DNA of 42,910 bases from NCBI GenBank assembly GCA_037380725.1, contig JARRRL010000010.1, positions 1 to 42,910 of the forward strand, given 5' to 3'. Below are positions 7,566-17,900 of the stretch, piece by piece (within the stretch, counting starts at the first letter, position 1; each line of letters opens with the position of its first letter). The notes under the pieces were generated by a model, which worked only from the letters and a program-made list of their open reading frames with translations, had not been told where the DNA came from and made no database searches. Source of the DNA: JARRRL01 sp037380725 (lineage in GTDB: Bacteria; Pseudomonadota; Gammaproteobacteria; Pseudomonadales; JANQJO01). Both the position numbers and the translations under genes were made by a program.

Positions 7566-8174
7566 TCAAGGTGACAAACGATTGGGCAGTTGATAGGCGC
7601 TCTGCGCTTTGGCAACTGCATCGGTCGTTTTTCCCGTGCTGATATCAATCACGCGAGTGCTGACACGTAAAAAGTCAACGATGTTGTCGTCCGTATGTAT
7701 GGCTTCAAAGCAAGCCACTACCCCCAGTCGAGGGGCGTGACGCAGACACCAACCATTACTGGTAAAGGTTGGTGTCATGCCCATGATACGGGATGCGAGG
7801 GCACGTATCGGGATCGCGTAATTGGCACCACACCAGCCCTTCAGTTGATTGGCTGGAATAGAATATCCGCCGAGTTCAAGCGGGAATAAGTGGTGAGTGG
7901 TTTTGTCTCGCAGTTTTACCTTATTTGGTAGTACAAGACCTTCAATGCGAGTGATCAAGGTATTGCCGCGGGAGCTTTCGGTTTCCACGGTGAGTGCCAG
8001 TCCGTTTGCGTCCCAGTCGGGTCGATCATCGTTGAGCGTCACGTGTTGAGCGATACGCCGGGATTTGTTCAGTTGGGGGACGATTGGCATGGTGAACGCC
8101 CATTGGTCGCTGATAATATGAAAAGTGTGAGCATTGTATAAAATTTGTTCTTTCTTTTCTTGTCTCTGTATCAC
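7566..8174 (-). CDS. Hypothetical soluble protein
   Basis: An open frame of 202 codons starting with GTG at 8174; an in-frame ATG at 8090 (MPIVPQLNKSRR) gives a 174-residue protein and may be the true start, since a TATACAAT-like -10 lies between the two. The sequence is beta-rich (LALTVETESSRGNTLITRIEGLVLP, LFPLELGGYSIP, LRVSTRVIDISTG) with no signal peptide, membrane helix or motif I recognise. The early SRR followed by a beta-rich domain is faintly PilZ-like, but the second PilZ motif is not seen. It converges with the CBS-domain gene, 26 bp apart. Confidence 0.5.
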   Translation of the reverse strand: MIQRQEKKEQILYNAHTFHIISDQWAFTMPIVPQLNKSRRIAQHVTLNDDRPDWDANGLALTVETESSRGNTLITRIEGLVLPNKVKLRDKTTHHLFPLELGGYSIPANQLKGWCGANYAIPIRALASRIMGMTPTFTSNGWCLRHAPRLGVVACFEAIHTDDNIVDFLRVSTRVIDISTGKTTDAVAKAQSAYQLPNRLSP

Positions 8175-8254
8175 ACAGTAAGTGTGACTTGCGTCACAAA
8201 AACAGTATTTCTTGATTGGTTAATAAAAATAATCATTGCGAATCATTTTTAATG

Positions 8255-8352
8255 ATCATTTTCGAAAACCGCTTTCGAAAACTTATTTTGAAAACCATTT
8301 TTGAAAACCATGGCAATGAAAACCATGGCAATGAAAACCATGGCAATGAAAA
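8255..8352. repeat. Tandem repeats (GAAAACCA units) after the AsmA-like gene
   Basis: A 12-13 bp unit ending GAAAACCA is repeated four times and then passes into a 15-bp unit (CCATGGCAATGAAAA) repeated three to four times, ending just before the stop of the large minus-strand gene. It fills much of the spacer between that gene and the hypothetical gene. Confidence 0.9.
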
Positions 8353-8364
8353 CCAGGGCAAAAA

Positions 8365-10785
8365 TCACTGAAGAATGCGCTTTAGATCAGGAGCTTGTAG
8401 AACCCAAAGTGGGAGTAGACCGGCGTCATCCGTGTGTAAACGGATTTCGGTGGCTTGTTGCGGTGGCTGCAAGACGGTAAGTGGATAGCGGATATCAATA
8501 CTTTTGATTGGGGTGTTTTTCAATGCAGGTAAGCGCTCTTTTTGTAAGGCGTAGCGTAACTGAGCCTGCGTCAGCGGCTGATTATTCGATGGAATTTTGC
8601 CTGAATAAGCGTATAGGTCTGGGGTGCCGCGATGTGGCAGTGCGCTGCAACGTAAGGTGGTGGGCTGTTCTTGTGAGTATCGAAACACATACTTTGGTGT
8701 ACTGGGCTTTGGCGTACTGGGAAAGGCGAAGAACCGTGATGGCCACGTTAACTCAAGCGTACCAAGGCCGACACCGTCGCCCGTGCAGTGATTGAGGGAT
8801 AACGCGCTCAACAGATGGTTTAATGAAAGGGCGTGCCATTGTATTTGAGTTTGTAAATCAAGCAGCGGGGAAGAACGGCGGGAGGCATGCAGCGTGTCCG
8901 CCGGTATAAACAGAGCGGGTTCGGTCAACAAGGCGCTGGGCCTGGGGTTGAGAGCGAGTAAATCAAGACCCGATTGGTCGTTTTGCAGATGGATATCTGC
9001 TCGTGTCGTGATAATCGAGCGAGAAAAACCGGCGGGTGCTTGTTGTGCGGTGCCAGTTTGGCGGGTCGAATTTCGGGGTGGCGGCGGTAATAGGTTGGCA
9101 AAATGAGCTAATTCGGTTCGTGTAGATGCCGCTTGTCCATCCAGAACGAGTTGGCGATCAAAGTGGCCTTGAGCTGTGGTGGCATCAAAACCCATGTGTA
9201 TGTCCCACTGTTTACTGGCATCGGGGGTGTTCCCGTTTAGATCCATTTGCCACAGTGTGTCGGAGAGTACGATGTTGGCTTGGGTTAAAAAAGTGAGAGG
9301 GGGATGCGGTGGGATGTCCCAGGTCATGTTGAGCAAGGCTTCTGTTTGAATGCTTTCACCGTGCTGGTAGATCAAAGCGGATAGCGTACCTTGTGCGCTG
9401 TATGTATTGGTGTCGACCGTAAAGGTGGTGACGTCTTCCGCGCGCAGTTGAAAATGCCAATCACTGCTGAGTGTGAGTTGTGTTCGAGGCGGCAATTCGG
9501 CGTCTATTTTTGCCTGACCATGGGGTAGCAGTAAGGCTTGAAGCCAGGTGTTAGCCGAAATGATCGGTGAGCCGGTCGCGGAACGATCTTGGAATGCGAC
9601 GGCTGACACCTCGCTATGGATTTGGGTGGGCGTGGTCAATTCGGCGACCCAATTGCCGGGTTGAAGCGTCAGTTTGGCGGTGCCTGATAGATGAAATAGG
9701 GTGTGTTTATTGGGTGTGTTCGGAGCTTCAGGGTTTACGCGTAAGGTGAGCGCGCGAGCTGTTACTTCACCGCCGCCTTCCGCAAAACGAAACCAATTTT
9801 GCCACTTGAGTGGATCAAAGTGCTTGGGCAAATGGAGATGAAAATGCTTGATTTCGAGGGTGTCGACGTGGAGACGATCGGGGGAAATATCCTGAAAGAT
9901 GAACGGAGGGGTGGCGTCTGGTGTTGTTGCTGGGGTTTTAAGCTGCAAACTCCCGCGGATTTCCCATGATGGTGTTATTGACGAGCGGGCTTGCTGATGC
10001 AGGGTTTGTTCGGCTGTGGGGGATTGCCAGCGTGCATTGAGTGTGCTGTACGGCGTTTCCCATTTCACATGATACGGCAAGTCTGCGTCGTTGCTGGGGT
10101 AGCTCAAGGCCATCAGCTGCTGGGCGCTGCTTGACCAAGTGAGTAGATGTGTTTTTCGCGCGTCCCCTCCGTGCTGGTTCAGCGAAAATGACCAGCTGGG
10201 TTGCTCTGGGGAAGCGCTGTCCAGTTGTCCGCTTAGCGCGATTGACCACGGGAACTGCTGCGTGTTTGTCATGAGTGTTTGCAATGCATTCAGCGTCTGA
10301 AGCGGGTTTGCTCGTTCGGCCCTTGATTGCGTATTGTGCGATTGCGTATTGAGCGTGAGCGAAATGCGCACATCGTCAGCCTGCAGTCCTGTTATCCAGT
10401 GACGCAGTGAAGTAGGGCGTATTGCCCACTGTAAGTGAAGTTGAGAAAGCGTGATGACGGCGGCTACGGGAGTTTGAGTGTGCAGGGTGACATCGTGAAG
10501 CGTGAGTTGTCGATAACGCAGGCGAGGATGGCCAATCTGTTCAATGTGGATATCCTGCGCTTCCAGTGCTTGATTTAGGGCGTGTTGGAGGTAATCGGGC
10601 CAATGTTGAATGAGCCAGGTGATCAGGCTGACAGCGATGAGTACGGTGATCGCGATCGTCAACGGGTACGAGGCGTTTTGAGGCAGTGGACGATTATGCC
10701 ACTGGACTTCGCATTGAGGAAGCGTGTCCTGTGTGGTGTTGCTCACGTGTGTCGAAGGAATGTGGGGAGCTCTGTGATTATCCAT
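8365..10785 (-). CDS. Large AsmA/YdbH-like membrane-anchored protein
   Basis: An 806-residue protein with a 45-residue cytoplasmic N-terminus, one membrane helix (YPLTIAITVLIAVSLITWLI) and a long periplasmic part rich in beta strands and amphipathic repeats (IEQIGHPRLRYRQLTLHDVTLHT; SLTLNTQ; LQLKTPATTP). The layout, with a short helix after the anchor and then repeating beta segments describing layered functions of hydrophobic strands, matches AsmA-like/YdbH lipid-transfer proteins that bridge inner and outer membranes; length is close to YdbH (about 880). The partner genes ynbE and ydbL usually next to ydbH are absent here. The family call is by resemblance only. It is probably transcribed alone. 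Confidence 0.5.
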   Translation of the reverse strand: MDNHRAPHIPSTHVSNTTQDTLPQCEVQWHNRPLPQNASYPLTIAITVLIAVSLITWLIQHWPDYLQHALNQALEAQDIHIEQIGHPRLRYRQLTLHDVTLHTQTPVAAVITLSQLHLQWAIRPTSLRHWITGLQADDVRISLTLNTQSHNTQSRAERANPLQTLNALQTLMTNTQQFPWSIALSGQLDSASPEQPSWSFSLNQHGGDARKTHLLTWSSSAQQLMALSYPSNDADLPYHVKWETPYSTLNARWQSPTAEQTLHQQARSSITPSWEIRGSLQLKTPATTPDATPPFIFQDISPDRLHVDTLEIKHFHLHLPKHFDPLKWQNWFRFAEGGGEVTARALTLRVNPEAPNTPNKHTLFHLSGTAKLTLQPGNWVAELTTPTQIHSEVSAVAFQDRSATGSPIISANTWLQALLLPHGQAKIDAELPPRTQLTLSSDWHFQLRAEDVTTFTVDTNTYSAQGTLSALIYQHGESIQTEALLNMTWDIPPHPPLTFLTQANIVLSDTLWQMDLNGNTPDASKQWDIHMGFDATTAQGHFDRQLVLDGQAASTRTELAHFANLLPPPPRNSTRQTGTAQQAPAGFSRSIITTRADIHLQNDQSGLDLLALNPRPSALLTEPALFIPADTLHASRRSSPLLDLQTQIQWHALSLNHLLSALSLNHCTGDGVGLGTLELTWPSRFFAFPSTPKPSTPKYVFRYSQEQPTTLRCSALPHRGTPDLYAYSGKIPSNNQPLTQAQLRYALQKERLPALKNTPIKSIDIRYPLTVLQPPQQATEIRLHTDDAGLLPLWVLQAPDLKRILQ

Positions 10786-11060
10786 TACTGCTGCACACTG
10801 TCAACATGGGTGTGAATAGATGAGTACTCTATCTTGATTCTCGTGAAAGTTTTCACATGCGTGTTTAAATCCGGTTCTCGAAAACCGATGATCAGAGGAT
10901 AAAGAATTCAGAAATAAAGAACAAGAAAAAACTCCAAAAATATAAAAAATGGAACGAAAAATTAATTTTTAAGCGAAACGTATTACACAATAAATACCAT
11001 GATGTATCGGAAAAAATCCAGCGATCTGCTCGTTTGGCGTTTGGTGTAATGCCGTGCACT
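10786..11060. other. AT-rich spacer
   Basis: A very A-rich stretch (10900-10970) between two minus-strand genes. It contains a small inverted repeat (CGGTT...AACCG, 10872-10887). No gene is evident; a promoter for the AsmA-like gene is expected here but I cannot place it. Confidence 0.4.
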
Positions 11061-11745
11061 TCAGATCAACGGGTGGCTGGTGTGTGCGGTGTCGATGAGC
11101 GCTTTCAGTGACGTGATGAAATCTAGGGTAATGGCGTGGTATTCTTCCAGAGATTGAAACAAGGCACGAAGGGTTTGTTGACACAGTGCGATCAATGCCG
11201 TTTCACTGGGTGCGTTTCTCAGTGCGTTAAGTCGGGCGCTGATGGCGATGCTCAGGCAATTGGCGAGTGACGAAATAAAACTGTCGTCGTATTTCAATTC
11301 TTCGAAACATTGGCTTGGACTGCCGCAGAGCGCTTGAATAGTGTCGGTGAGAATGCGGCGACAGGCTTGTTCGAAATCGAACAATAAAGGAAGAGGGGCC
11401 TCGATATTCGGATGTAGTGGGGGGGGCGCAAGCGATTGTGCGCGATAAGTCATACAGTTCGAGCGTTTCGGCGACGCAATGCATGTCATCGAATCCGAGA
11501 CTGATGTGTTTTTTGGGGAGTGGTCGACAACGCACAATGGCTGGCACGAACGTCACGCCATCGTTGTGGGCGGCGCTAATGGCAAAATCGCTGCGCACAT
11601 CGACCAATTCAACATCGATTTTGTCCAAACCCAGCGCGGCAAGTGTAATGCGAAAACGAATCACGGCTGACGTAGTGCGACAGGCTCCTGGAATGATGTA
11701 AAAGCGAATGAAAGACTCGGATAAGGCGTTCAGTACGATTTCCAT
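11061..11745 (-). pseudogene. KaiB-like gene interrupted by a frameshift at a C8 run
   Basis: The first part (ATG at 11745, GAGGAAG ribosome site) reads in one frame and matches the KaiB thioredoxin-like fold: FIRFYIIPGACRTTSAVIRF, then IDVELVDVRSD, then FVPAIVRCRPLPKKHISLGF, with the conserved Pro pattern of KaiB proteins. After about 105 residues the frame changes: the natural continuation (LHPNIEAPLPLLFDFEQACRR to LIDTAHTSHPLI) lies in another frame. The switch falls on a run of eight Cs (plus-strand G run 11419-11426). Seven or ten Cs would join both parts into one protein of about 228 residues: a KaiB-like domain plus a helical C-terminal domain of unknown function. It may be a pseudogene, a phase-variable gene or an assembly error. 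No kaiA or kaiC is present in the window. Confidence 0.65.
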
Positions 11746-12283
11746 GAGCTTCCTCGAAGAGCACGTTTATTCTGAAAGCGTTTGCTGTTGAGATCGGTCT
11801 TCTCAAGCAGTGGCTGTCGCGTAACACATATGGAAAACTTTGTACGGCTGATTAACTGGCGTACGGCTGATTATTCCCTGTCAGTGATTTTTAAACGATA
11901 AATCTTAAACGACGATAACGATGTCTATGACGATGCACGTTTCACGATGCACTAAGAATAGCTCGTGTCTGTTGTGCTGAAAAGCACGGTCTGCAAAGCG
12001 CGGTGATGTCGCGTATTGTTATACACCTTCTGCACCCTGTTATACAGTAAAATGATCGAAGGCTAGCGTGCTGTGTCCGACGTCTGTGTGCGTGGTCGGC
12101 TGGTTGTTTTTTACCCTTATGTGTGGGTGCGACGCTTTATTTTTCTGTGGAGCGGTTTTTATTGGGTGTTTCTGTTATTAAATTAGACTAAGGTCTGGTA
12201 ATTATTTTTCACCATTGCTGTATGAGCCGTCTGGGCCGTATAAAAGTGAGCGGTACAAACGGGCGGTACTAAGGAGAGACCGC
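11746..12283. other. Divergent spacer between KaiB-like and GGDEF-EAL genes
   Basis: About 540 bp. It contains a 13-bp direct repeat (GTACGGCTGATTA at 11842 and 11861). It should hold promoters for both flanking genes. No open frame with coding character was seen. Confidence 0.4.
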
Positions 12284-14917
12284 GTGAGCATGAAAGTCGA
12301 ACGGCGTGTTGATTTGACGCTTCGTCATGCGATTGATCGTATTCAGCGTGTGGCGATGACGGAGTTAAGTGTGAAGAGTTTGTACACACAGTTGCTCAAG
12401 GAATGCCTCAGTTTAACGGGTTTTCGTTATGGGTGCGCGCTGACCTTATCTCGGGCGCGCGGCGATTTTGAGGCGAGTCTTGAGCCGGTAGTCGCCATCA
12501 ATGCATTGGGTAGGCCCTTGAGTCTGTCGGACGACTTGGAACGGTGCGCGCTTCCTGCTGAGTGGCGTTCTGTGCTACACCATCATCGTGCTTGTTTTTA
12601 CGAGGATGGAGTCGCGTTATCACGTTTGTGTGGTTTCTCTGGTCTGCGACCGGCAGTCAATAATGGTGTAATTTTTCCACTGATCGATGAAAATCATGTT
12701 TTCGCCTTGGTGGCGTGTTGCAATGGGAGTCGTTCTGATGAGGATGGCCATGACAAGGAGGCCATGGTGTCGCGCTTGCAGCCCTTGTGGGTTTCCTTTG
12801 TGTGTGTCTTGCGTGCCCGGATGGCGCGAAATGACCTCGAATTGTTGTCGCATGCTTCGCTTGAAAGCCAGCAATTGAATGCGCTGCTGAACGCTTCATT
12901 CAATGGAGTGATTACGGTTAACGCGTCGTGGCGAATTGTGTCGTTCAACCGTGCTTGTGAAGTCTGGTTTGAAATACCTCAGAATAAAGCAGTTGGACAG
13001 GATGTGTCCTCGTTCCTCCCTCGACACTTTGCTCAGGAAAGTGCGGCGAAATGGGGGAAGGGTTCGGATTGGCCGTGCACGTCGCCTGTGCAAGTGCATC
13101 ATGGGGTGCGTGGGCGTCGTTCAGGTGGACGCCATTTGCTGTTTGATGTGGCCATCTATCACACACGCCATCATCATCACCTGTACACAACGTTTGTGTT
13201 GGATGAGAGCCGTAAGCGCTTGGCGTCTTTGTGTGAATCTCAGGAGAGTTTGCGTCGTTTTAAGACGGTTTGTAATTTAGCGCCGGTGGGTATTTTACAA
13301 GTTGATGCGCAGTGGGACTGCGTTTACGTCAACGATCAGTGGACGGTGTTGTCCGGATTAGCGGTGGATGAATCGCTGCATCATGGATGGGTGAATGCGC
13401 TGCACCCGGATGACGTGGAACCCGTGATGAACGCCTTGCGGGCCTCAATGTCGTGTGGCCAGGATTATTTAAAAGAATGTCGTCTGCTGACGTCTTTGGG
13501 TAAAATATTGTGGGTGAAAATGTCGGCACGCGCGCTGTATACCGAAAGGGGTGAGATCGATGGTTTTTTGGGTACGGTGGCGGACATCAGTGATCATCGT
13601 CGTGTTGAATCACACCTCCGTGCTGTGGCTTCAACGGATCTGATGACGGGCTTGTCAAATCGGGCGCATTTCTTAGAGACGCTGATTCGTGCGGTGAAGT
13701 TGCTGCAAGCGGAGGAGAAAATTGCAGTATTGTACATCGATTTGGATGGTTTTAAGTCCGTGAATGATACCTTCGGTCATCAAGCCGGTGATGAGTTATT
13801 GCGGGAAGTGGCGTCCCGTTTAAAAGGGGTTGTGCGTCGAGGGGATACGGTGGCGCGCATGGGTGGGGATGAATTCACCATCTTGTTGTCGGCTTTACGG
13901 CATGCGCACGATGCCTCCCACGTGGCGGAAAAGGTTCTTGAGCGTCTGAAGGAGCCGGTGATGATTTCCGAAGCCCAGAAATGTTTGATCAGTTGCAGCA
14001 TTGGTATATCGATTGGCCAGTGTAAAATGGTTACGGCAGAAGTGTTGATTCAGCAAGCGGATACGGCGCTTTATCGCGCTAAGCGTAATGGAAAATCGAC
14101 GTATCATTACTTCACACCCGAACTCGATGCCATGGCGAAAGCGCGGACGAGAATCAAACACAGTTTGCAAAATGCACAGGAACGGGATGAATTGTGTGTG
14201 CATTATCAACCGCTGGTTTGCTTGCACGATGGAGAAATAGAAGGGTTTGAAGCACTGTTGCGTTGGCGGCATGAGGTATTGGGAGCGGTAGCGCCGCACG
14301 AATTTGTGCCCATTATGGAAGAGGCGGGCCTCATGGAATCCATCGGGCAGTGGGTGTTGATGGAGGCTTGCCAAACGCTGTGTCACTGGCGCCGCCAAGA
14401 ATTTATTGCGGATCATGTCTCCGTTTCAGTCAATCTGTCTGCGCGGCAGTTGCGGCAGTCTGATTTTATTCAGGTGGTGAAAACGGTATTATCGGAAACG
14501 GGTTTACCGGCAGAAAATCTGGTGTTGGAGATAACGGAAGCCATTGTGCTCGATGACGGCAAAGTGCTTGATCTGTTGCACGCGTTGAAGGCGCTGGGCG
14601 TGCGCTTGTCGCTGGATGATTGCGGTACGGGCTATTTGTCTTTACCCTTACTGGCTCGCATGCCCTTGGATAACTTGAAAATTGATCGTTCTTTTATTTC
14701 TTGTCTTCCTGGCGATCGAGACAGTGACGCGGTCGTGAACGCGGTGTTGGCCCTAGCACACAGTTTAGGCTTGCGGGTAGTAGCTGAAGGCGTTGACAGT
14801 CGAGAAAAACTCGATTACCTCAAAAAAACAGAGCGTTGTGATTCATATCAAGGTTTTATTCATTCCGAACCCACTTCAAATGAGGCGATCGAGCAGCGTT
14901 TTTTCTTAACGGCATAA
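12284..14917 (+). CDS. GAF-PAS-PAS-GGDEF-EAL cyclic-di-GMP enzyme
   Basis: A bifunctional c-di-GMP protein of 877 residues. I choose the GTG at 12284 because AAGGAG sits 7 bases upstream; an ATG two codons later is less well placed. Domains in order: GAF-like (about 25-190), PAS (about 200-310), PAS/PAC (about 325-445), GGDEF (about 450-605) and EAL (about 615-870). The cyclase signature is RMGGDEF with an intact RxxD inhibitory site (RRGD) just before it. The EAL part keeps FEALLRW, LEITEA, DDCGTGY, LKIDRSFI, VVAEGVD and CDSYQGF, so both activities look intact, with DDFG changed to DDCG. No membrane segment is visible, so it senses cytoplasmic signals. The CheB-CheR gene follows 52 bp downstream and is probably co-transcribed. 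Confidence 0.93.
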   Translation: MSMKVERRVDLTLRHAIDRIQRVAMTELSVKSLYTQLLKECLSLTGFRYGCALTLSRARGDFEASLEPVVAINALGRPLSLSDDLERCALPAEWRSVLHHHRACFYEDGVALSRLCGFSGLRPAVNNGVIFPLIDENHVFALVACCNGSRSDEDGHDKEAMVSRLQPLWVSFVCVLRARMARNDLELLSHASLESQQLNALLNASFNGVITVNASWRIVSFNRACEVWFEIPQNKAVGQDVSSFLPRHFAQESAAKWGKGSDWPCTSPVQVHHGVRGRRSGGRHLLFDVAIYHTRHHHHLYTTFVLDESRKRLASLCESQESLRRFKTVCNLAPVGILQVDAQWDCVYVNDQWTVLSGLAVDESLHHGWVNALHPDDVEPVMNALRASMSCGQDYLKECRLLTSLGKILWVKMSARALYTERGEIDGFLGTVADISDHRRVESHLRAVASTDLMTGLSNRAHFLETLIRAVKLLQAEEKIAVLYIDLDGFKSVNDTFGHQAGDELLREVASRLKGVVRRGDTVARMGGDEFTILLSALRHAHDASHVAEKVLERLKEPVMISEAQKCLISCSIGISIGQCKMVTAEVLIQQADTALYRAKRNGKSTYHYFTPELDAMAKARTRIKHSLQNAQERDELCVHYQPLVCLHDGEIEGFEALLRWRHEVLGAVAPHEFVPIMEEAGLMESIGQWVLMEACQTLCHWRRQEFIADHVSVSVNLSARQLRQSDFIQVVKTVLSETGLPAENLVLEITEAIVLDDGKVLDLLHALKALGVRLSLDDCGTGYLSLPLLARMPLDNLKIDRSFISCLPGDRDSDAVVNAVLALAHSLGLRVVAEGVDSREKLDYLKKTERCDSYQGFIHSEPTSNEAIEQRFFLTA

Positions 14918-14969
14918 CTCTGGATTGGCGGTCGCACGCAGTCGCACAGCGTATAGGATGAGCTGTCAT

Positions 14970-17900
14970 ATGGAAAAAGTAACGGACGAATCAAAAAACG
15001 ACGATCCAACGGATGATACCTTATTGCCCACACATTATGTGGGTATTGGGGCCTCGGCAGGTGGTCTTGAAGCCTTGCAGTTGTTGTTTGAACATGTTCC
15101 TCTGGATGCCGGTATCAGCTACATTGTGGTGCAGCATTTGTCGCCTGATTTTAAAAGTATTATGGCTGAATTGTTGGCCAAATACACCAGCATGCCCATT
15201 TATAACGTCCAAGACACCGTGAAGGTGAAACCCGATTCTTTGTATTTGATCCCGCCGCGTAAAAACATGATGATTGCTGAAGGGCGACTCTTGCTGTCGG
15301 ATCAAATGCCCAATCAGGGCATTAAGCTACCCATTGATGTGTTTCTACGTTCTTTAGCTGAAGATCAACAGCATCGCGCCATCGCGATTATTCTGTCGGG
15401 TACGGGCAGCGATGGGAGTCGAGGTGTTAAGGCGATTAAGGAAGCCGGTGGCTTGGTCATTGTGCAGGAGCCTTCCAGCGCCAAATTTGATGGCATGCCC
15501 TACAGTGCTGTGAATACGGGCTTGGCGGATCTGGTGTTACCCGCAGAACTCATCGGGGCGCAGCTGCTCAGCTATCTTCGTCATCCCTTGATCAGTGGGC
15601 ATAAATATTCGTTGCGGGATCACATTTCCAGTAATGAAGATGTGATGGTGGAAGTGTTTTCTTTGCTGAAAAGCAAAAGTGACATTGATTTTTCTCAGTA
15701 TAAACCTTCTACGGTGGCGCGGCGCATTGAGCGTCGCATGGGCATTAACCAACTGACGGAATTGGGGAGTTATTTATCCCTGTTGATGCAGTCTTCGAAA
15801 GAACTGCAAATGCTGGCCAAAGAATTGCTGATTGGTGTGACGCGTTTTTTTCGTGATGAGGAAGTGTATGAGCATCTGGAAAAACACGAGATTGCTTCTG
15901 TGGTCAGCCAGGTGGAGCGAACGGATAACATTCGGGTTTGGGTTGCTGGTTGTTCTACTGGCGAAGAGGCGTATTCGATCGCGATCTTGTTCGACGAGTA
16001 TTTGCGCCAGCACAATCTGAATATCAATTTGAAACTTTTTGCGACGGATGTAGACGGTGAGGCGATCGTGGAGGCCAGCGCAGGTCGTTACTCCGAAGAC
16101 ATCGCTTATGACGTATCCCCTGAGCGACTTCAGCGTTATTTTATAAAGAAAGGATCGCATTATGAAGTGGTAACGGAGTTGCGCCAAATGGTGATTTTTG
16201 CTGCGCACAACATGATTAAAGATCCACCATTTTCTAATATTGATCTGGTGTCTTGTCGGAATGTGCTGATCTATTTTCAGCATACGATTCAGAAAAAGAC
16301 CTTGTCGGCGTTTCATTTTGCGTTGAAAAAAGATGGGGTGCTGCTGCTGGGTTCGTCCGAAACGCTGGGGGATCTCAAGGGATATTTCAGTGTGATTGAT
16401 GAAAGGTGTAAAATTTACCGCAAACTCAGTCATTCGCGTATTCAGCTGGGCTCCCTGTTGCCGATCAAAGAGAATCGGCGCGTCGCGCCAGGGAGTTTGC
16501 CAGCCGTTGGCACATTAATTCGAAGTCATCGGAATTTGCAGCGTGCGTCGCCCTTTGAATTTGTCAAAGATCGATTGATTGCGGACTGGGTGCCCGATTG
16601 TGTTCTGTTAAACGAAGCGCGTGACGCCGTACACGCTTTTGGTGATGTCAGCGTGTATATGAAAAAATTCGCTACAGGCAAAGTATCAAACAACATCAGT
16701 GATATTGTTGTGGATGATTTGGCGATTGCGGTGAATACGGCCTTAACGCGAGCTGAAAAGACGGATGAGCAAGTGCATTATAAAAACGTAGGTTTTAACC
16801 ACCAGGGAAAAGCGCAGCTTGTAAATTTGCATGTGTATTTCATGCGGGAAAGTGCTGCGACAACCGCGTCCGCTTACTTTGCGCTGATCTTTGAAAAAGT
16901 GGATATCGAGGCGTTGCGGGGGGAGGGGGATTCGGATGTTCAGCATGGGGAGGCCTTCAACGCGCAGGAGTATTCTCAGCGACGGATACAGGATCTTGAG
17001 CACGAATTGATGAAAAAGCAAGAACACTTGCAGGTGGCCGTTGAAGAGCTGGAAACCACGAATGAGGAACTGCAATCTTCAAACGAAGAATTGATGTCAG
17101 CCAATGAAGAGTTACAAAGCACGAATGAAGAACTGCAGTCTGTGAATGAAGAATTGTTTACGGTGAACAGCGAGTTTCAAGAAAAGATTGATGAGCTTAC
17201 GATCGTCAACAGGGATTTGGATAATGTGCTGGCGTCGACCAGTATCGGCATGATTTTCCTGGATAATGCCTTATTGATTCGCCGTTTTACACAAGTGGCT
17301 TCTTTTTTTGTGCATGTGTTGCCTTCTGATATTGGTCGTCCATTTCATCATTTATCGCATCAATTGGAGTACCCCGATTTGTTTGCAGATGTTTTCACGG
17401 TGGTTCAAACAGGAAAGGGGATCAGTAAAGATGTTGTTTCACATCGTGGCGTGCCCTTGCTGGTGCAGATCAGGCCAACGGATACTACTGCAAAAGGTGG
17501 CGTGGTGGTTACGATCAGTGATATGTCACAGCATCGCATTATGTTGTCATCGTTTAACTTGGCTCACCAGAACAAGCGATCGGTGATACAGGCTCAAGCG
17601 CAGCAGGAGAGCAGTTCGGAGTATCGCGTTTTGGTTGTGGACGACAGTCCTGCTGATTGTCGTATTTTGTTAAATTTGTTGGCTGATATTAGCATGTTTA
17701 CTGTACGCGCTACCGAAGTACACGATGTAACAGCGGCCATGGACCTGTGCGCTCAGGAGCTAATCGATGTGTGCTTGGTGGACTACCGCATGGGCCATGA
17801 GTCCGCCTTGGATTTTATCTATGCCTTAAACGGTCGCGGTATTGTGATTCCCGTTATTGTGATGTCCGGTCACGCGAAGTCTGAATTGGAGCACGCGTTA

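Noticed and set aside
8255..8352. Repeat cluster considered as a CRISPR array
   Set aside because: Units of 12-15 bp are head to tail without spacers and there are no cas genes.
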